A stretch of 64,000 bases of DNA from Gammaproteobacteria bacterium (GCA_030066085.1 JASJCI010000039.1:34900-98899); one strand, 5' to 3'; counted from the stretch's first letter, positions 26,806-36,430 are shown. Translations and numbers: made by a program. Notes: a model not told the origin generated them from the sequence alone.

Positions 26806-28211
26806 GAGCCGGTCCCGGCGACATCCACCTGCGACCCGGCGCGCAACTTGCAGTCGCGCACGAACTGCAGAAAGCGCCTGACCCATGGATTATCGACGGT
26901 ATTGCGCTGGTGGCTGTAGGCGGCCAGCAGGTTGCGGTAAACCACCCCGTCGCGCTGCTGCTCGATACCCCTGCCGCGCTCGACCCGCCAGCTGAAGCGG
27001 CTGTCGCGCGGCAGGCCTTCGAGGGTCGAGTAGTGAAACTCGTGCGCGTTGAGCGTTGCGTCGCGCAGGTTGCCCAGCGGCCACAGCGCGTCGGTTTCCC
27101 GCAGCCTGACGTAGCCACGGCCCTGCGGTCTTGCGTGCATGCGAGTCTCGGCAGCGAGCGCACCGACCATGTCGTGCGACTCGCCGTGCCAGTGCAGGCG
27201 GCGGCTAAGGTACATCAGGCCGCCGCATTCCGCGTAAGCCGGCAGACCGTTCTCGATTGCGCCGCGGATGGATGCACGCAGGGACCGGTTGGCCGCCAGG
27301 CCGGCCGCGTGCCGCTCGGGGAAGCCGCCGCCGATCCAGAGACCGTCGGCCTCGGGCAGTCGCGCGTCGCGCAGGGCATCGAAAGGAACCAGTTCGGCGC
27401 CCGCGCGCGCGAACGCATCGAGGTCGCCGGGATAATAGAAACCGAAAGCCCGATCGCGTGCGATGGCGATGCGCAGGCCGGCAAATTCGTTGCTGGCCGG
27501 CAGGGGCGAGGATGCCGCCTGTACGCTGCCGGCCTGGCTGGCAATGTCCTCGAGCCGCGCGAGATCGATGTGCTCCGCCACCGCCGCCGAGATGCGATCG
27601 ATGCGCTGGATCGCGGCCGGATCCTCGTATCCCGGGATCAGGCCGAGGTGACGCTCGTCGAGTTCCAGCTCGGAGTGCTTGCCGAGCGCGCCGAGAAACG
27701 GAATGTCGGTGTATTCCTCGACCGCTGCACGCAGTTTCGATTCATGTCGCGAGCCGCCGGTCAGGTTGGCGATCACGCCGGCGATGTTGACCTCGCGGTC
27801 GAAGACCTGGTAGCCGATCAGCAAGGGCGCGATACCGCGCATGGTACCGCGGGCATCGACCACCATGATCACCGGCGACCGCAGCGCCTTGGCCAGCGCT
27901 GCATTGCTGTTGCTGCCGTCGAGATCGAGACCGTCGTACAAACCCTTGTTGCCCTCGATAATGCTGAGATCGGCATGCTGGCTGCGGTGACAGTATTCGT
28001 CGATGGTTTGCTGGCGACCGGCGACGAAGTAATCCAGGTTGTAGCAGGCGTTGCCCGCGGCCATGCCGAGCCAGATCGGGTCGATGTAATCCGGGCCTTT
28101 CTTGAACGGCTGGATAGCGAGTCCGCGAGCGCGCAGGGCGGCGCATACGCCGAGGGTCAGAGTAGTCTTGCCGGACGATTTGTGCGCGGCCGAGAAGAAC
28201 AGGGCAGCCAT
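26802..28211 (-). CDS. dsrN: DsrN, siroheme amidase (CbiA-like)
   Basis: DsrN (469 residues) resembles cobyrinic acid a,c-diamide synthase and makes the amidated siroheme found in sulfite reductase DsrAB. The N-terminal P-loop region is SSGKTTLTLGVCAAL. The C-terminal glutamine amidotransferase domain has the nucleophile cysteine in AYAECGGLMYLSRRL. Spacing is 2 bases from dsrP and it overlaps dsrR by 4 bases. Length and order agree with the A. vinosum dsr operon. Confidence 0.93.
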   Translation of the reverse strand: MAALFFSAAHKSSGKTTLTLGVCAALRARGLAIQPFKKGPDYIDPIWLGMAAGNACYNLDYFVAGRQQTIDEYCHRSQHADLSIIEGNKGLYDGLDLDGSNSNAALAKALRSPVIMVVDARGTMRGIAPLLIGYQVFDREVNIAGVIANLTGGSRHESKLRAAVEEYTDIPFLGALGKHSELELDERHLGLIPGYEDPAAIQRIDRISAAVAEHIDLARLEDIASQAGSVQAASSPLPASNEFAGLRIAIARDRAFGFYYPGDLDAFARAGAELVPFDALRDARLPEADGLWIGGGFPERHAAGLAANRSLRASIRGAIENGLPAYAECGGLMYLSRRLHWHGESHDMVGALAAETRMHARPQGRGYVRLRETDALWPLGNLRDATLNAHEFHYSTLEGLPRDSRFSWRVERGRGIEQQRDGVVYRNLLAAYSHQRNTVDNPWVRRFLQFVRDCKLRAGSQVDVAGTGS

Positions 28212-28213
28212 GC

Positions 28214-29407
28214 TCAGTCGCTCTCCGCCGGCAGGCCTTCGGGCAGGATCGGCAGCACGCGCAGCGCCAGCAGGGCGAGTAACAACGCGGCCGCGACGCC
28301 GCCCAGGCCGAGCAGCAATTCCCAGATACTGGGTGCATAGTCCGCGATCACGCCGTCGAAAAAGCTGCTTTCGACCTCGTACCCGGGAAAGATGTTGAGC
28401 GGAAACGCCTGGCCACCGATGATGATGATGTAGAGCTGGGCAAAAGCGCCGGCAATGACCAGCAGGCAGGCAGCGAACAGCGCCCGGGCCGAGCCGGCGA
28501 AAGCGGGCATGAAGCAGATGGCCAGCGGCAGCAGGTTGCCGAGCCCGATTTGCACCAGCCAGAACAGCAGCGTGTAGGTGCCGCCGTCGGTCAGGATGAA
28601 GCGCTCGAAGGGATGGTTCTGCGTGCCGTAGAGCTTGGTCAGGTGGAACACCAGCACGAAGTAGAAGATACCGGCGACGAACAGGCCCAGCAGGCGGCGC
28701 AGGCGCTCGACGTGGGACTGGTCGAGCTCACGGCCGTCGAAGCGAAAACTGAATCCCAGCAGCAGCGCGAACAGGGCGAGGCCGAAGGCGAAGGACATTA
28801 CGATGAACAGTGGCGCGAGTATGGCGGTATCGTAGGCTTCGCGCGCGACCAGGAAGCCGAAGATGGAACCGGTACCCGTGGTCAGCACCAGGCGCCAGAT
28901 CAGCGCCGCGACACCAGCCGGCTTGCTGAAGGCCTGCATGCGGCGTTCCATCATGAGCCACAGGTAAACGACGACGATGCCGATAAAACCGCTGTACAGC
29001 AGGATATTCCAGGCGAAGATCGATTTGAAATTGTAATGCGTCATGGCAACGATCAGGCGGTCGGGGCGGCCGAGATCGAGTAACAGGATCGCCAGGCCGC
29101 CGACCAGCAGGGCAACCGCGAGTACCGCGGAAAAGCGCGCCAGCGGCTTGTAGGCTGCGCGGCCGAATACCGATGACAGCGAGGCGAGGTTGAGCGCACC
29201 CGAGGCCGCGACGATCAAAAAGATTGCGAACACGTGTGGCAGGCCCCAGACGACCTGGTTGTTCATGCCGGTTACGTGGTGACCCTCGACGTCCATGTGG
29301 TGCGCCGCGGCGAAGCCGACCAGCGCAAGGCCCGCCAGCAGCAGCAGGACACCCCAGTAGCCCGGGCTGCGACTGCGAATTTCGGCGTATCGCTGCGTGG
29401 CTGCCAT
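28214..29407 (-). CDS. dsrP: DsrP, NrfD-like integral membrane subunit
   Basis: A 397-residue protein of about ten membrane helices belonging to the NrfD/PsrC quinone-interacting family. It is the second membrane subunit of the DsrMKJOP complex, which in sulfur oxidisers links DsrC oxidation to the quinone pool. Helices are evident at about 20-35, 55-75, 92-112, 125-150, 190-225, 240-260, 280-300 and 320-340. It starts 1 base after the dsrO stop and ends 2 bases before dsrN. Confidence 0.93.
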   Translation of the reverse strand: MAATQRYAEIRSRSPGYWGVLLLLAGLALVGFAAAHHMDVEGHHVTGMNNQVVWGLPHVFAIFLIVAASGALNLASLSSVFGRAAYKPLARFSAVLAVALLVGGLAILLLDLGRPDRLIVAMTHYNFKSIFAWNILLYSGFIGIVVVYLWLMMERRMQAFSKPAGVAALIWRLVLTTGTGSIFGFLVAREAYDTAILAPLFIVMSFAFGLALFALLLGFSFRFDGRELDQSHVERLRRLLGLFVAGIFYFVLVFHLTKLYGTQNHPFERFILTDGGTYTLLFWLVQIGLGNLLPLAICFMPAFAGSARALFAACLLVIAGAFAQLYIIIIGGQAFPLNIFPGYEVESSFFDGVIADYAPSIWELLLGLGGVAAALLLALLALRVLPILPEGLPAESD

Positions 29408-29408
29408 G

Positions 29409-30164
29409 TCAGAGTCCCCGGTAGCCGACGCCGGGATTCAGGCCCATATCGGCGCGCAGGCGGGTGGCGCCGAACTCGCGCAGGGCCTGTGAAATCCCGC
29501 TCGCGGGATCGTTGAGATCGCCGAACCAGATAGCCTGGCGTCCAGCGCGATTCACCGCCTCGGCACAGGCCGGTACCGCGTCGGCGCCATCGCGGTCGAC
29601 CCGGTGTACGCACAGGGTGCAGGATTCGACCGTGCCCTTGCCGCGCGGCGCCACCGGCAGCTGGTCTTTGAGCACCTCGTGAATGAAAGAGCGGGCCTTG
29701 TAGGGACAGGCCATCATGCAGTAACGGCAACCGATACAGGTGTGCTTGTTGACCAGCACGATGCCGTCGGCGCGCTTGAACGAGGCGCCGGTGGGGCACA
29801 CGTCGACACAGGGCGGATGCTCGCAGTGCTGGCACATGACCGGCAGGAAACGCGTGTGCCCGCTGGCGCGATCGCGCAGCTTCACCTTGCGCACCCACTG
29901 CGCGTCGGTGGCCGAGCCGTCCTCGGCTCGCCAGCCGTGCTCGCGCTGGCAGGCGCTGACACAGGCGTCGACGTCGTCCTCGGACAGGGCGTTGGCATCG
30001 ATCAGCAGGCCCCAGCGCACGCCAGAGTCGACGTTCGCACCAGCCGGCCGCGCCTGGTACAGCAACAGCCCCGGTGCCAGCGCAACACTGGCAAGCGCCG
30101 CGGCGCCGCGCAGGAACTGCCGGCGTGCAGGCTTGACTTCGATCTTGTCGAGCTCATTCGCCAC
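29409..30164 (-). CDS. dsrO: DsrO, periplasmic Fe-S ferredoxin-like subunit
   Basis: This 251-residue protein carries a Tat signal (ARRQFLRGAAALASVALA) and several 4Fe-4S binding clusters of cysteines: CQHCEHPPCVDVC, CIGCRYCMMACPYK and CTLCVHR. It is the periplasmic electron-transfer subunit paired with NrfD-like DsrP. The reading frame overlaps the end of dsrJ by 11 bases. Order J-O-P is conserved in sulfur oxidisers. Confidence 0.94.
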   Translation of the reverse strand: MANELDKIEVKPARRQFLRGAAALASVALAPGLLLYQARPAGANVDSGVRWGLLIDANALSEDDVDACVSACQREHGWRAEDGSATDAQWVRKVKLRDRASGHTRFLPVMCQHCEHPPCVDVCPTGASFKRADGIVLVNKHTCIGCRYCMMACPYKARSFIHEVLKDQLPVAPRGKGTVESCTLCVHRVDRDGADAVPACAEAVNRAGRQAIWFGDLNDPASGISQALREFGATRLRADMGLNPGVGYRGL

Positions 30165-30630
30165 GCGAGTGCTCCAGGCGCTGTTGCAGGCTCATTGCCG
30201 TCAGCCGGTTGCGCTCGGCCCGCCAGGCAGGCTGGTCGTCGCGCCGACTCTGTCCCGTTTGCTCGAGACCGCGATCGGCATGGCATTCGAAGCAGTCGAT
30301 CTTGACCCCGGTATAGGCATGGCATTCGGCGCAAAAATGCTCGGGATCCTCGTAGCGCACGACCGGTTCCGCGGTCGCGGGATTATGACAGTCCATGCAG
30401 CCGGTCAGGCTGTGCCTGCTGCCGCGATCGCCATCGATCACGGTTTCATCGCGCTGGTGCAGCAGGAAGTGCATGTGCTCACGGCGCATGACCTCGACCG
30501 GCTCGACGCAGCTGTCCGCCGTCGTGGGCTTCACCGGCGACGGAATCGCGATCTGGCCGAAGCCGGAGGATTCCCCCGCAGTGGCGATCCCGCTACAGCA
30601 GAACAGTAATACCAAAAGCCAGCTACGCAC
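30154..30630 (-). CDS. dsrJ: DsrJ, triheme cytochrome c
   Basis: A 158-residue protein with a signal peptide (RSWLLVLLFCCSGIATAG) and three haem motifs: CMDCH, CAECH and CFECH, as in the A. vinosum DsrJ. It is the periplasmic or membrane-anchored cytochrome of DsrMKJOP. I use the GTG at 30630 as the start because it gives the signal peptide directly; the open frame extends further upstream to 30819 only by running over the end of dsrL. It lies 8 bases after dsrL. Confidence 0.92.
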   Translation of the reverse strand: MRSWLLVLLFCCSGIATAGESSGFGQIAIPSPVKPTTADSCVEPVEVMRREHMHFLLHQRDETVIDGDRGSRHSLTGCMDCHNPATAEPVVRYEDPEHFCAECHAYTGVKIDCFECHADRGLEQTGQSRRDDQPAWRAERNRLTAMSLQQRLEHSRGE

Positions 30631-30638
30631 GTGTCTTC

Positions 30639-32591
30639 CTAGTGGTCGCCCAGCGCCATGTCGATGTAACCGGTCGGGCAGACGTCGGCGCAGATATGGC
30701 AACCGATGCAGCGGGTGTAGTCGGTGGCGACGTAACGTCCCATGGTCTTCTCGTCCTTCTTGACCCGGTAAACCGCGTCCTGCGGGCAGTAGATGACGCA
30801 GTTGTCGCACTCGAAACACATACCGCAGCTCATGCAGCGCTTGGCTTCGGCCACCGCGTCTTCCTCGTTCAGGCTCTTCGAGCGTTCCTCGAAGTGACCG
30901 AGCACCGCGGTCGAATCCGGGCCGTAGGATTCGCGATGGTGACGAGATTCGAACGGAAAGTGCCCGAGAAACAGGCGCTCATGGGAAATGATTTCGTTGG
31001 CCGAACGGTCTTCGTAATTGTGTACCGCAAAATCCGCTTCGTTGGTGCCCCAGGTCGCCTCGTGCTGGAACTCGGCCGGCTCCAGGTTGGTTTCCAGCAG
31101 TTTTTGCAGCAGATCGAAGTGGTGTACGTCGACCTTTGGCCGCTTGTCGAACTCGGCGCCGCCGAGGTAACGCTCGATACTGTCGGCCGCGATCGAGGCG
31201 TGGCCGATGGCGGTGGTCAGCAGGTGCGGCTGGATGATATCGCCAGCGACGAAATGCCCGGAGCGGTTCGGATGCTGGAAAAACTTGTCGGAATCCATCA
31301 GGTGACGTTCGTTGCCCAGGTCTTCGAGCCCGGACAGGTCGCCGCCCTGGCCGATCGCGGATACGATCAGGTCGCACTCTATTTCGAATTCAGTGCCCTC
31401 GACCGGCGTCGGTACGTTGTTCTCGACCGTGCATTCGGCCAGCTTGAGCGCGGTGGCGCGGCCCTCGTCGTTGACGATGATTTCGACCGGCATGACGCCA
31501 TCGAGGACCTTGACGCCTTCGCGCAGCGCGTCCTCGACCTCGTGCTCGGTGGCGGTCATGTCGGCGCGCTTGAACAGGGAAGTCAGGGTCACGTCGGCAC
31601 CCTGGCGCGAGGCCGCGTAGGCCGAATCATGCGCGGTAAAACCGCCGACGACGAATTCGGCTTTCTGTTCCTCGGGCAGTTCGTCGATCTTGCCGAGTCG
31701 GCGAGCTACCGACACCACGTCGATCGAGGTATCGCCGCCGCCCACGCAAACGACCCGGTCCGCGGCAACCTGCAGGGCGCCCTTGTTGAACGCTTCCAGG
31801 AAGGCGACACCGGAAATGCAGTTGGGTGCGTCGCTGTGCTCGAGCGGCAGCCGGCGGCCGGTCTGGCAGCCGATGGCCCACAGGATGGCATCGAATTCCT
31901 GCTCCAGTTGTTCGACGGTGACGTCACGGCCGACGCGCGTACCCATGCGAGTATCGATGTCGCCCATCTCGAGAATACGGTCGATTTCGTGGTCTAGAAA
32001 TTCGCGCGGCGTGCGGTAGCCGGGGATACCGTAGCGGAACATGCCGCCCAGCTCGTCGTGCTCGTCGATAATTGTGCTGGCGATACCCTTGCGGCGCAGC
32101 TGGTAAGCCGCGGCAAGGCCCGCCGGACCGCCGCCGACGATGGCAACCCGGTGTTTACCGACTGGCGGCACCTCGCCAAACCTGAAACCCTCGGCGCGCG
32201 CGGTATCGCCGATGTATTGCTCGACCGAGTTGATACCGACGAAATCGTCGACGTTGTTGCGGTTGCAGCCCTGTTCGCAGGGTGCCGGGCAGACCCGGCC
32301 CATCATCGACGGGAACGGGTTGGCGTCGGTCGAACGGCGAAAGGCGTATTCCTGCATGCTGACACCCTCCGGCGGCAGCTCGATACCGCGCACGATGTTG
32401 AGCCAGCCGCGAATATCCTCGCCCGAGGGACAGCTGCCCTGGCAGGGCGGAGTGCGATGCACGTAGGTCGGACATTTGTGCGAGGTATCCTCGTTGAAAA
32501 TGTTTTCGCCCTGCGAACGCCACCGGTGGACGCCATCCTCGTACTTGCGAAAGGTTAGCTTGGTGTTAATTTCCTCTTCTGACGCTGCCAT
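30639..32591 (-). CDS. dsrL: DsrL, NAD(P)H:acceptor iron-sulfur flavoprotein
   Basis: DsrL (650 residues) resembles the small subunit of glutamate synthase. It has an N-terminal Cys-rich Fe-S region (CPTYVHRTPPCQGSCPSGED), an FAD-binding dinucleotide fold (VGGGPAGLAAAYQLRRKG), a second nucleotide fold (VVCVGGGDTSIDVVSVARR) and a C-terminal ferredoxin domain with CMSCGMCFECDNC and CIGCHICADVCPTG. In oxidative Dsr systems it partners with DsrAB and reduces NAD(P)+. Its presence strongly marks the sulfur-oxidising direction. Neighbours dsrK and dsrJ are 15 and 8 bases away. Confidence 0.95.
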   Translation of the reverse strand: MAASEEEINTKLTFRKYEDGVHRWRSQGENIFNEDTSHKCPTYVHRTPPCQGSCPSGEDIRGWLNIVRGIELPPEGVSMQEYAFRRSTDANPFPSMMGRVCPAPCEQGCNRNNVDDFVGINSVEQYIGDTARAEGFRFGEVPPVGKHRVAIVGGGPAGLAAAYQLRRKGIASTIIDEHDELGGMFRYGIPGYRTPREFLDHEIDRILEMGDIDTRMGTRVGRDVTVEQLEQEFDAILWAIGCQTGRRLPLEHSDAPNCISGVAFLEAFNKGALQVAADRVVCVGGGDTSIDVVSVARRLGKIDELPEEQKAEFVVGGFTAHDSAYAASRQGADVTLTSLFKRADMTATEHEVEDALREGVKVLDGVMPVEIIVNDEGRATALKLAECTVENNVPTPVEGTEFEIECDLIVSAIGQGGDLSGLEDLGNERHLMDSDKFFQHPNRSGHFVAGDIIQPHLLTTAIGHASIAADSIERYLGGAEFDKRPKVDVHHFDLLQKLLETNLEPAEFQHEATWGTNEADFAVHNYEDRSANEIISHERLFLGHFPFESRHHRESYGPDSTAVLGHFEERSKSLNEEDAVAEAKRCMSCGMCFECDNCVIYCPQDAVYRVKKDEKTMGRYVATDYTRCIGCHICADVCPTGYIDMALGDH

Positions 32592-32606
32592 GTCTAGCTC
32601 CTGGGT

Positions 32607-34103
32607 TTATTGCGCCTGCTGGCCGTCCAGCTGGATGGCGTTGCTGACTAACTGGTGAATACTGACCACCTGGTCCATTTCGAATCCGTAGTAGGGCAGG
32701 ATCTTGCTGAACTGGCTCTTGCAGATCGCGCAGATCGCGGCCAGGTGGGTGACGCCGTGGTGTTCGGTGACCTCGTGCAGTGCCTCCATCCGGGGCAGCG
32801 CGCCCTTGACGCGCAGCTCGACCAGGTCGTCGGTGAGCAGGCCGCCGCCGCCGCCACAGCAAAAAGTGCCCTCACCGATCGCATCGGCGGGCATGTCGAC
32901 GAAGTGATTGCAGCTCGCCTTGATCACGGCGCGCGGAATCACGAGCTGTCCGCCCTCGAAATCACCCATGCGCGAACCGCGCGCGATATTGCAGGAATCG
33001 TGAAACGTCACGACCATGTCGTCGTTGGCCGACGGATCCATTTTGAGCGCACCGCGCTGCAGCAGGTCGTAGGTCACTTCGCAGATATGCTGCGGCACGG
33101 GGTAGTCGGGATCGAGAAAATCGAACGGCCCCGCCAGCGTATTCAGGAAGTTGTAGGCCACGCGCCAGGCGTGCCCGCACTCGCCGAACACGATGCGCTT
33201 GACGCCAAGCTCGAGCGCGGCCTCGCGAATACGCAGGGCGAGTTTCTGCATGTTGTCGTAGGAACCGATGAACATGCCGAAATTGGCCGCTTCCGAGGCG
33301 TAACTGGACAGCGTCCAGGAAAGCCCGGCCTGGTGAAAAACCTTGGCATAGCCGATCAGGCCGTCGACGTGCGGTTCGGCGAAAAAATCGGCCGACGGCG
33401 TCACCAGCAGGATGTCGGCACCTTCCTCGTCCAGCGGCATGCGCACGACCACGCCGGTCTCTTCCTCGATGTCTTCCTCGAGCCCCTCGAGCGTATCGGC
33501 GAGCGCGGGCTCGGGCAGGCCGAGATTGTTGCCGATGGTCTGGGCCTTGCCGATGATCTCGTTACAGTACTTTTGCCCGACGCCGACCGTATCCATGATT
33601 TCGCGCGCGGCCATCGATACCTCGGCGGTGTCGATGCCGTAAGGGCAATAGACCGAGCAGCGGCGGCACTGTGAACACTGGTGAAAATAGCTGTACCACT
33701 CGTCGAGCACGCTCTTGTCCATGTCGCGCGCGCCGACCAGTGACGGGAAATACTTGCCGGCCAGCGTGTAGTAGCGCCGGTAAACCGAGCGCAGCAGGTC
33801 CTGGCGTGCGACCGGCATATTCTTCGGGTCGGAGGTGCCGAGGTAGTAGTGGCACTTGTCGGTACAGGCGCCGCACTTGACGCAGCTGTCGAGAAAAACG
33901 CGCAGCGCGCGCGACTTGTCCACCAGTTCGCCGAGCTTTTTGACCGCAACATTTTCCCAGTCATCCACCAGTTCGCCCGGAAATCCGAGCTTCTGCTGAT
34001 GGTCTTCCTTGGCGACGAAGGGTTGACTGTGCGCCATCGAGCCAATTTCGATCGCCGGAATAACGGGATAAGGTTTCAGCGTCGGGGTTTCGAAATCAGC
34101 CAT
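32607..34103 (-). CDS. dsrK: DsrK, HdrD-like Fe-S subunit
   Basis: A 498-residue cytoplasmic subunit of DsrMKJOP related to heterodisulfide reductase HdrD. Two ferredoxin-like cysteine sets occur (CVKCGACTDKCHYY; CSQCRRCSVYCPYG) followed by two CCG-type domains whose second one shows FCCGGGGGLL. It is the site where the DsrC trisulfide or disulfide is thought to be processed. It is 3 bases downstream of dsrM and 15 bases upstream of dsrL. Confidence 0.95.
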   Translation of the reverse strand: MADFETPTLKPYPVIPAIEIGSMAHSQPFVAKEDHQQKLGFPGELVDDWENVAVKKLGELVDKSRALRVFLDSCVKCGACTDKCHYYLGTSDPKNMPVARQDLLRSVYRRYYTLAGKYFPSLVGARDMDKSVLDEWYSYFHQCSQCRRCSVYCPYGIDTAEVSMAAREIMDTVGVGQKYCNEIIGKAQTIGNNLGLPEPALADTLEGLEEDIEEETGVVVRMPLDEEGADILLVTPSADFFAEPHVDGLIGYAKVFHQAGLSWTLSSYASEAANFGMFIGSYDNMQKLALRIREAALELGVKRIVFGECGHAWRVAYNFLNTLAGPFDFLDPDYPVPQHICEVTYDLLQRGALKMDPSANDDMVVTFHDSCNIARGSRMGDFEGGQLVIPRAVIKASCNHFVDMPADAIGEGTFCCGGGGGLLTDDLVELRVKGALPRMEALHEVTEHHGVTHLAAICAICKSQFSKILPYYGFEMDQVVSIHQLVSNAIQLDGQQAQ

Positions 34104-34106
34104 GGA

Positions 34107-34862
34107 CTACCTCGATTCCGCCGCCTGAGCGGTGGCCTGGGCCGCGCTCGCGCCCTGGGTCGGCAGGTGGCGTTTTTCGCGCGGATTGTCCGCCTGGTTG
34201 CGCGTCGGGCTGAAAAACACGCCCGGCGCATGCAGCAGCTTGCTGAATGGAAAAACGATCATCAGCAGGGCCACCAGCAGCAGGTGCAGGTTCAGCATCG
34301 TATCGGCCGGCATGGGCTGCCAGTCGAAGTACATCAGGCCGAGGAAAAACGCCTTGACCGCGACGATGTCGGTGGCCGCGACGTACTGCATGCCGAGCCC
34401 GGTCAGTCCGATCGCGATCAGCAGCGCGAGCATCAGGTGGTCGGAAAGCGACGAAATGTAGCGTACCCGGTCGACCAGGAAGCGGCGCGCCCACAGGCCG
34501 GCCAGTCCCGCGACCATCGCAAAGGCGGCGTACTTGCCGAGCGGCTGTACCAGCTCGACCCAGGACCAGACCGGATCGGTGAAGTAGCGCAGGTGGCGCA
34601 GCAGCACGAACAGCAGCGCGGCGTGGAAAATCCAGCCGAACAGCCAGATCCATTTGTTCGACTTGAACAGGCTGTTGAACAGCGTGACCTCGAAAAACAT
34701 GCGCCGCACGACCCCCGGAGTCGTGGTCGGCGCCGGCGTCGTCGGGATGCGCAGCGGGGTAGGTGTGCGCGCGTACAGGCGAATGCGGTAGGCCAGGCCG
34801 GCCACCAGGATCAGGGTCGCGGCGTAAAACAGCAGGGTAAAAGCAATCGTGAGCAGTGACAT
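34107..34862 (-). CDS. dsrM: DsrM, NarI-like cytochrome b subunit
   Basis: A 251-residue integral membrane protein with five or so helices, related to nitrate reductase gamma subunit NarI and HdrE. Histidines usable as haem b ligands are spread over the helices (WIFHAALL, LRHLRYF, LSDHLMLALL, NLHLLLVALLM, KLLHAPG). It anchors DsrK and exchanges electrons with quinone. It starts 67 bases after dsrC and is tightly followed by dsrK. Confidence 0.93.
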   Translation of the reverse strand: MSLLTIAFTLLFYAATLILVAGLAYRIRLYARTPTPLRIPTTPAPTTTPGVVRRMFFEVTLFNSLFKSNKWIWLFGWIFHAALLFVLLRHLRYFTDPVWSWVELVQPLGKYAAFAMVAGLAGLWARRFLVDRVRYISSLSDHLMLALLIAIGLTGLGMQYVAATDIVAVKAFFLGLMYFDWQPMPADTMLNLHLLLVALLMIVFPFSKLLHAPGVFFSPTRNQADNPREKRHLPTQGASAAQATAQAAESR

Positions 34863-34929
34863 GACGCTGCCGTAAACGGCCGTCGGCGGTCACGGCAGCA
34901 GGGCCGGACCGCCGATAGCTCCGTAATGC

Positions 34930-35262
34930 CTAGACGCAACCCGTGGGCTTGGGCAGGCCGGCGTACTTACAGGCCTGCTTGGCCGGGCCGTAGGGGAAGA
35001 GCTCGTACAGGTACTTGCTGGTACCCTTGTCCTTGCCCAGCTTCTTGCCGACAGCCTTGGTCAGAACGCGGACCGCCGGGGCGATCTGGTATTCCTCGTA
35101 GTAGTCGCGCAGGAAGTTGATGACTTCCCAGTGATTTTCGCCCAGCGCTGCACCGTCGGCCTTGGCCATTTCGTTGGCCAGGTCTTCCGACCAGTCACTC
35201 AGGTTGACGAGGTAACCTTCCTCGTCGGTTTCGTAGGTTTTCCCACCGTGTTCAAGAGCCAT
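34930..35262 (-). CDS. dsrC: DsrC, sulfur carrier protein
   Basis: A 110-residue protein of the DsrC/TusE family. Its C-terminal arm carries both redox cysteines: ACKYAGLPKPTGCV, that is C-x10-C, with the second cysteine penultimate. These form the trisulfide substrate of DsrAB and DsrMK. The order H-C-M is that of sulfur oxidisers. Compare the cysteine-free paralogue at 40840. Separated from dsrM by 67 bases and from dsrH by 36 bases. Confidence 0.96.
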   Translation of the reverse strand: MALEHGGKTYETDEEGYLVNLSDWSEDLANEMAKADGAALGENHWEVINFLRDYYEEYQIAPAVRVLTKAVGKKLGKDKGTSKYLYELFPYGPAKQACKYAGLPKPTGCV

Positions 35263-35298
35263 TTTCTACCTCTATTGCGTTGAATGTAATCCTGGCGG

Positions 35299-35607
35299 TT
35301 AAAGCCATGACTGTGATTTGTCGAAATCACAGGCGAGTTGAACGAAGCCGTCGTAATCCACGGTCTTGATGCCGTCGATCAGGCGATCCTCGCTGATGCC
35401 ACGCGCCTGCAAATCGGGCGAGAGTGCATAAATCTGGTATTTGGCCATCGCCGCGGCGACCCGGTCGGAGACCGCGGTACCTTGCTGCGCGGCATAGATG
35501 CCGTCCTCGATCAACAGGATGGCACTGTCGGCCTGCGCGAGGCGCAGGCAGGCGTCGAGCGAGTTCCGCTCAAAAGGTGATTTGTTGACGATGTGGAGTA
35601 CTGACAT
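35299..35607 (-). CDS. dsrH: DsrH, sulfurtransferase subunit
   Basis: The 102-residue TusB-like subunit of the DsrE2F2H2 hexamer, which hands sulfane sulfur from TusA to DsrC. A cysteine at position 20 (NSLDACLRLAQ) corresponds to the conserved Cys20 of A. vinosum DsrH. The LIEDGIYAA motif is typical of the family. It lies 12 bases after dsrF. Confidence 0.93.
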   Translation of the reverse strand: MSVLHIVNKSPFERNSLDACLRLAQADSAILLIEDGIYAAQQGTAVSDRVAAAMAKYQIYALSPDLQARGISEDRLIDGIKTVDYDGFVQLACDFDKSQSWL

Positions 35608-35619
35608 GCTTCGCTCGGG

Positions 35620-36024
35620 TCAAAAATTCAGTAAAACGTCCTGCTGCTCGATGATTTCGGCCAGGGCTTCGCTGCTGACGATATGGATCGAGTCTTTCTC
35701 GGCCCAGTCGTCGTCCTCGTCTTCCCAGGTCAGCGGCATCAGGTCGTCGCGGGTCAGGCCGCGCGCTTCGAGCGATTCGGCCTCGACGTAGATCTTGCTG
35801 ATATCGTAATCGCCGAGCGCCTTGAAGGTCGGCGAGAAATTCTTGCTGCCGAGCGCGGCGGTGTCCTGGTTCAGCAGCAACTGGTAAACACCGTCGTCGA
35901 CGAAAGCCAGCGACACGTCCTGCTCGAAAGCCGCGCCGATGAGCACAACCTCGAGCGATTCCAGGGCGTAGACGCTGCCGTGCGGCGCCTTGCGGTTCAT
36001 GTAGAGAAAACGCTTGCTGGCCAT
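35620..36024 (-). CDS. dsrF: DsrF, sulfurtransferase subunit
   Basis: A 134-residue TusC-like subunit of DsrEFH. It shows the DsrE/F fold pattern (APHGSVYALESLEVVLIGAAF; SLAFVDDGVYQLL). It carries no active-site cysteine, as expected for the structural DsrF/TusC subunits. It is placed 2 bases after dsrE and 12 before dsrH. Confidence 0.93.
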   Translation of the reverse strand: MASKRFLYMNRKAPHGSVYALESLEVVLIGAAFEQDVSLAFVDDGVYQLLLNQDTAALGSKNFSPTFKALGDYDISKIYVEAESLEARGLTRDDLMPLTWEDEDDDWAEKDSIHIVSSEALAEIIEQQDVLLNF

Positions 36025-36026
36025 GT

Positions 36027-36419
36027 CTAGTCTCCGAAAACGAGCAGGCGGTCGGCCTGGATGCCGGCATCGATCAGCTGGCCGAGGCCGGATATCTGGA
36101 AGCCCTCGGCGATGTTGTCCGAATCCTTGCCGGCACGCTTGGCTTCGTCGGCGTCGAGCAGGCCGCGGCGTTGCGCGGCGGCGACGCAGACGATGAGCTC
36201 GAGATCGTGCTCGGCGCCGAGTTCGGACCAGCGCTGGCTGATGTTGCGATCATCCTGCGGCGGTACGCTCAGGCGGGTGCCGTTGTTGACCCCGTCGTGG
36301 TAGAAGAACACGCGCACAATTTCGTGCCCGGCGCCGAGCGCGGCGGCGGTGAACTGGTAGGCGCTGTCCGCAGCCTCGTGGGTATAAGGCCCTTCGTTGA
36401 CCAGAATTGCAAACTTCAC
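36027..36419 (-). CDS. dsrE: DsrE, sulfurtransferase subunit
   Basis: A 130-residue TusD-like protein and the catalytic subunit of DsrEFH. The active cysteine is at residue 78 by my count (LELIVCVAAAQRRG), the same position as in A. vinosum DsrE. It receives sulfur from TusA and passes it to DsrC. Located 11 bases after dsrB. Confidence 0.94.
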   Translation of the reverse strand: MKFAILVNEGPYTHEAADSAYQFTAAALGAGHEIVRVFFYHDGVNNGTRLSVPPQDDRNISQRWSELGAEHDLELIVCVAAAQRRGLLDADEAKRAGKDSDNIAEGFQISGLGQLIDAGIQADRLLVFGD

Positions 36420-36430
36420 CGGAACTCCCG

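Noticed and set aside
30642..31997. Plus-strand frame opposite dsrL
   Set aside because: Antisense shadow of a well-supported dsr gene; no ribosome site or domain.
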